Assembly (NCBI GenBank): GCA_035296905.1
Contig: DATHAA010000094.1
Location: forward strand, 1 to 26,426
Direction: 5' to 3'
Origin: DATEOR01 sp035296905
Lineage (GTDB): Bacteria; Actinomycetota; Thermoleophilia; Gaiellales; Gaiellaceae
Length of the DNA stretch: 26,426 bases
The translations under genes were made by a program, and so were the position numbers. This document shows, in pieces, positions 23,599 through 26,426 of this stretch; the first letter of the stretch is position 1; the number at the start of each line of letters is the position of its first letter. The notes beneath the pieces are model-generated. The model made no database searches. It saw nothing but the letters and a program-made list of their open reading frames with translations, and had not been told where the DNA came from.

Positions 23599-24576
23599 AT
23601 GACCCCCTCGCTCGCCGCGGTCGTGATGGCTGCAGGCCTCGGAACGCGTATGCGCTCCGAGCGCCCGAAGCACCTGCACCCCCTCCTCGGGCGGCGGCTG
23701 CTCGACTGGTCGATCGCGCCGGTCCTGCCGCTCGGCCCTGACCCGCTCGTCGTCGTCTGCTCGCCGACGACGAAAGACGAGCTCGACGGCACGCTTCCTC
23801 CGGGCGCAACCCTCGCCGTCCAGGAGGAGCCCAAGGGGACGGGGGACGCGGTCGCCGCGTCGCGCGCGGCCCTGGCCGGGTTCGAGGGCGATGTCTTCGT
23901 GCTCGACGGCGCGGCACCCCTCCTCACCACGGAGCTACTCGAAGCGCTCCTCGACGAGCACCGCCGAAGCGCCGCCGCCGTAACCGTCCTCTCGATCGAG
24001 CCGGACGAGCCGCTCCCCTACGGACGCATCCTGCGCGACGAGAGCGGGGCCCTGCGGGCCATCGTCGAGGAGAAGGATGCGTCGCCGACGGAGCGCGCCG
24101 TCCGCGAGCTGAACACCTCCATCTACGTCTTCCGCGTCTCCGATCTCTGGCCCGTGCTCGAGGCGCTCGATCCTGCCAACGCCCAGGGCGAGCTCTACCT
24201 CACCGATGCTGTTCGGAACCTCGTCGAGGCCAGGCGCGGCGCCGCCGTCTATTGTGCCCCTGTGGCCGAAATGGGTCTCGGCGTCAACACGAGGGCCGAG
24301 CTGGCGGAGGCCGCCTCCGAGCTTCGCCGGCGCATCGTCGAGGAGCACATGGCCGCCGGGGTCGCGGTCGTCGACCCCGCGACGACGTGGATCGGCCCGG
24401 ATGTCGTCATCGAGCCCGAGGCCGTCATCCAGCCGTTCACGATCCTGCAGGGGAAGACCATCGTCCGCGCGGGCGCCGAGGTCGGCCCGCATGCTGTCCT
24501 GGTCGACTCCGAGGTGGGGCCGGGAGAGGTCGTGCCGCCCTTCACCAACCTCCGTCCGGGCGGCGCGGGGACGTGA
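23599..24576 (+). CDS. glmU: GlmU-like UDP-GlcNAc pyrophosphorylase, lacking most of the acetyltransferase domain
   Basis: The N-terminal uridylyltransferase domain is clear: MAAGLGTRMRSERPKHLHPL with the GxGTRM and Lys24 region, QEEPKGTGDAVAA at 76-88, YGRILRD at 141-147, IVEEKDASP, NTSIYVF near 172-178, NAQGELYLTD at 194-203 and GVNTRAEL with Asn230. A linker helix leads to a short left-handed beta-helix (about 252-325: VVDPATTWIGPDVVIEPEAV, then AEVGPHAVLVDSEVGPGEV). The protein then stops at LRPGGAGT, 325 residues against the usual 450-480. The acetyl-transfer histidine and acetyl-CoA site are absent, and I find no continuation in other frames before prs. The metal-binding Asp of the usual GDxPL motif is also replaced (LDGAAPLL, Ala105). 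glmU-prs is a standard pair, which supports the assignment. Confidence 0.85.
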   Translation: MTPSLAAVVMAAGLGTRMRSERPKHLHPLLGRRLLDWSIAPVLPLGPDPLVVVCSPTTKDELDGTLPPGATLAVQEEPKGTGDAVAASRAALAGFEGDVFVLDGAAPLLTTELLEALLDEHRRSAAAVTVLSIEPDEPLPYGRILRDESGALRAIVEEKDASPTERAVRELNTSIYVFRVSDLWPVLEALDPANAQGELYLTDAVRNLVEARRGAAVYCAPVAEMGLGVNTRAELAEAASELRRRIVEEHMAAGVAVVDPATTWIGPDVVIEPEAVIQPFTILQGKTIVRAGAEVGPHAVLVDSEVGPGEVVPPFTNLRPGGAGT

Positions 24577-24600
24577 CCGCGGGGTACGTCCAGCGCTGCA

Positions 24601-24613
24601 GGAACAATGTTCC
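24601..24613. promoter_or_regulatory. palindrome upstream of prs
   Basis: GGAACA-A-TGTTCC is a perfect 6-bp inverted repeat around one base, about 70 nt before the prs GTG in a 108-nt gap that otherwise has no gene. TTGACC at 24630-24635 could be a -35 but no good -10 follows at 17 bp. It could be an operator for prs. The half-site spacing differs by one base from the actinobacterial LexA box (GAAC-N4-GTTC). Confidence 0.35.
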
Positions 24614-24684
24614 AGTTGCGCGGGTGCAGGTTGACCGCGATGCTTTGAGTACCGTCGCAGGGTGGAGCGACCAGGAAGGCAACG

Positions 24685-25758
24685 GTGGAAAGCGGAACGA
24701 CTGAGCTGACCAGGCTGCCGGGCCTCGAAGTGCCGGAAGTGCCGGTTCCACAGGCAAGCGGTGAGCGTGGCCGCTGGATCGAGCGCGGTCCGTCCGGGAA
24801 GCTCATGCTCTTCTCGGGCCGGTCGAACCCCGAGCTCTCGGAGCGCATCGCCGAGCTCCTCAACATCTCGCTCGGCGAAGTGGAGCTCGAGACGTTCGCC
24901 AACGGCGAGACGTACTGCCGCTACTGCGAGTCCATCCGCGGCGCGGACGTGTTCCTCATCCAGTCGTGCCACGGCCTGCATTCGAACGACCACCTGATGG
25001 AGCTCATGATCATGATCCAGGCCGCCAAGCTTGCCTCGGCGAACCGGATCACCGCAGTCATGCCGTGGTACCCGTACTCGCGGCAGGACAAAAAGTCGGC
25101 GCCGCGCGAGCCGATCACCGCCAAGCTCGTCGCGGACATGCTGCTCGCCGCGGGCGTGGACCGCATCCTGACGATGGATCTTCACGCCGGCCAGATCCAG
25201 GGCTTCGTCTCGATCCCGGTCGACCACATGACCGCGCTCCCGCTCTTCGCGCAGTACTACCGCGACAAGGGCCTCCACGGCGACGACGTCGTCGCGGTCT
25301 CGCCGGATCCGGGCCGCGCGAAGATGGCGCGCAAGTTCGGGGAGATGCTCGAGGCCGACCTCGCGATCATGAACAAGACGCGTCCGGCGCGCGATTCGGC
25401 CGCGGTCACCGAGGTGATCGGCCGCGTCAAGGGCAAGGTCGCGATCATGACCGACGACATAATCGTCACGGGTGGCACGCTCATCGCCGGCGCACAGGCG
25501 CTCAAGGACGCGGGCGCGACCGAGGTCTACGCCTGTGCCACGCACGCGCTCATCCCGGAGAACGCATTCGAAAAGCTCGGCCAGAGCCAGCTCAAGGAGA
25601 TCGTGGTCACGGACACCGTTCCGATCAACCCGCTGCTTCGGCCCGACAACTTCCCGGAGCCGCTCACGGTCTCGATCCTCCTCGCGGACACGATCAAAAA
25701 CGTCTTCTCGGACGAGTCCGTCTCGGCGATCTTCGCCGGCGAGAACCAGCTCTTCTAG
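24685..25758 (+). CDS. prs: ribose-phosphate pyrophosphokinase (PRPP synthetase)
   Basis: Makes PRPP from ribose 5-phosphate and ATP for purine, pyrimidine, His and Trp synthesis. It is 357 residues from the GTG at 24685, preceded by AGGAAGG at 5 nt; the usual length is about 315. The first 40 residues (VESGTTELTRLPGLEVPEVP and on) are an unusual low-complexity extension before KLMLFSGRSNPELSERIAEL. A shorter start at ATG 24805 is possible but has a poor ribosome site. Typical segments: FANGETYCRYCESIRGADV, VMPWYPYSRQDKKSAPREPI (ATP loop), LTMDLHAGQIQGF, VSPDPGRAKMARKFGEML, the flexible loop with NKTRPAR (Lys and Arg of catalysis kept). The PRPP loop reads DDIIVTGGT (257-265), with Val261 where almost all Prs have Asp. 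Confidence 0.94.
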   Translation: MESGTTELTRLPGLEVPEVPVPQASGERGRWIERGPSGKLMLFSGRSNPELSERIAELLNISLGEVELETFANGETYCRYCESIRGADVFLIQSCHGLHSNDHLMELMIMIQAAKLASANRITAVMPWYPYSRQDKKSAPREPITAKLVADMLLAAGVDRILTMDLHAGQIQGFVSIPVDHMTALPLFAQYYRDKGLHGDDVVAVSPDPGRAKMARKFGEMLEADLAIMNKTRPARDSAAVTEVIGRVKGKVAIMTDDIIVTGGTLIAGAQALKDAGATEVYACATHALIPENAFEKLGQSQLKEIVVTDTVPINPLLRPDNFPEPLTVSILLADTIKNVFSDESVSAIFAGENQLF

Positions 25759-25762
25759 CGTA

Positions 25763-25790
25763 GGTGCGCAACCATGCGGCGTTGCGCACC
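25763..25790 (+). terminator. hairpin after prs
   Basis: GGTGCGCAAC (25763-25772) and GTTGCGCACC (25781-25790) form a perfect 10-bp stem with an 8-base loop, 4 nt after the prs stop. No T run follows, so it may terminate without one or act as a 3' stabilising structure. Confidence 0.65.
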
Positions 25791-25849
25791 GGATGCTCAC
25801 GAAGCGCTCACGGGAAACAGAGCGAGACGCCCTGGGAACAGCGAAGCGC

Positions 25850-26127
25850 TTCGGACTCGCGCAAATCTGGGTTAAGGCTGACGGCCACATAACCCGGGGC
25901 ACCGTAAAGGTCACACGTACTACAACAGGGCCAAGGACGACACTCCTGCCTGGCGGGCTTCGACGATGTGTCAGGAGATCGGGCACATCTGGGGCCTCGG
26001 CCACCAGGACGAGTCGGGCGCAGACTTCCACACGTGCATGGACTACGCCACGAATCCAGACGCAGACAACATGCATCCGAATCGCCCGGGGAGATTTGAA
26101 ACGCTTCACAGTGCTCGCCGCCGCTAA
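25850..26127 (+). pseudogene. decayed metallopeptidase-like gene fragment
   Basis: Plus-strand reading gives FGLAQIWVKADGHITRGTVK and then, after a one-base shift near 25912-25918, YYNRAKDDTPAWRASTMCQE and CQEIGHIWGLGHQDESGADF, followed by HTCMDYATNPDADNMHP, ending at the TAA at 26125. The EIGHxxGLxH pattern plus a downstream TCMDYA turn are those of metzincin-type zinc proteases (QExxHxxGxxH with Met-turn). The first His of the HExxH motif is Gln here; related bacterial proteins with CQEVGHTFGL appear to share this, so it may not itself be decay. No start codon with a ribosome site, no signal peptide and one or more further shifts after 26110 are seen. The region is visibly less GC-rich than its neighbours. 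Extent and family are approximate. Confidence 0.6.
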
Positions 26128-26274
26128 GAGAGGTAACGGCCGCCCGCCCAAGGTTTCCGGCAACCTCAATGGGGAGGGACGTGTTGCAGAGGACCCCTCA
26201 ACGCCTGCCTGGAATGCCGACTAACGCGGTTGGCGAATCCCCGACGGCCCTGTCAATAATGTCGTCGGCGACCG

Positions 26275-26426
26275 ATGGAATTCACGAGCCGCGAGACGTG
26301 GACACTGATCCATGGCCTGATCCTCGGAACGTTTTTCCTGCTCGCGTTTGCCGGCGGCCTGGCGGGGCTGTGGAGTTTGCGGACAGAGTACGTAACCGAG
26401 GCCGGCATCATCGAGCGGTTGCGAAG
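26275..26426 (+). CDS. membrane protein (partial, 3' end outside window)
   Basis: ATG at 26275 opens a frame that runs to the window edge (50 complete codons). It reads MEFTSRETWTLIHGLILGTF, then a hydrophobic segment (FLLAFAGGLAGLWSL) and RTEYVTEAGIIERLR. The first helix after a short amphipathic start and the following charged loop suggest an integral membrane protein, perhaps of a cytochrome- or quinol-linked membrane type, but I cannot name the family. There is no strong Shine-Dalgarno; an AATAAT at 26255-26260 is a possible -10 element. The region between 26128 and 26274 shows no convincing gene. Confidence 0.65.
   Translation, partial: MEFTSRETWTLIHGLILGTFFLLAFAGGLAGLWSLRTEYVTEAGIIERLR

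Noticed and set aside
24601..24613. LexA/SOS box upstream of prs
   Set aside because: The half-sites GAAC and GTTC are 3 bp apart instead of 4, and prs is not a usual SOS gene.

Overview
The window is high-GC DNA with short intergenic gaps, many GTG starts and many 1- or 4-base stop/start overlaps. Gene content points to an actinobacterium: a dnaK operon carrying an HspR-type repressor, a LytR-CpsA-Psr protein, a glmU-prs pair and many start sites that look leaderless. My inference is a deep-branching soil lineage such as Thermoleophilia; no rRNA or other decisive marker is present.

Layout. (1) 1-1891: 5' end of moaA (minus), a divergent EamA-type exporter, a CsbD-like small protein with a strong hairpin behind it, and a 58-residue basic protein. 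(2) 1889-9090: one tightly packed stress operon, dnaK-grpE-dnaJ-(57-aa membrane protein)-hspR-clpB-lysE-like, with a 28-bp inverted repeat over the presumed dnaK start region. (3) 9087-10762: a frameshifted GNAT relic (minus), then a membrane protein, a GYD-domain protein and a 73-aa protein. (4) 10774-12461 (minus): PfkB kinase and psuG, a probable pseudouridine salvage pair. (5) 12491-17075: a small protein, a GT39-like membrane glycosyltransferase (minus), an FmdB zinc ribbon, a DUF2007 protein (minus), an LCP cell-wall ligase (minus) and a ROK sugar kinase. (6) 17075-25758: rsmI, an M23-like protein without key histidines, abrB-like (minus), metG, tatD, rsmA, ispE, a membrane protein, tRNA-Gln(TTG), a short glmU and prs. 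This order, including abrB on the opposite strand between rsmI and metG, closely resembles the Bacillus subtilis rsmI-abrB-metS-tatD-ksgA-ispE-gcaD-prs region as I know it. (7) 25759-26426: a hairpin, a decayed metallopeptidase-like relic and the start of a membrane protein gene.

How the genes work together. The stress operon supplies the Hsp70 system plus the ClpB disaggregase under HspR feedback. PsuK/PsuG-type enzymes would release ribose 5-phosphate and uracil from pseudouridine, and Prs turns ribose 5-phosphate into PRPP. GlmU, IspE, the glycosyltransferase, LCP and M23-like proteins relate to the cell envelope. RsmI, RsmA, MetG and tRNA-Gln relate to translation.

No CRISPR array, insertion sequence, prophage or clearly new multi-gene system is visible. 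The most interesting signals are the non-canonical inverted repeat at dnaK, the small membrane protein inside the chaperone operon, a recurrent TAGNNT-like hexamer 6-10 nt before starts that lack a Shine-Dalgarno (twice as overlapping divergent elements), a GlmU that stops before its acetyltransferase domain, and three accessory genes broken by what look like single-base indels.
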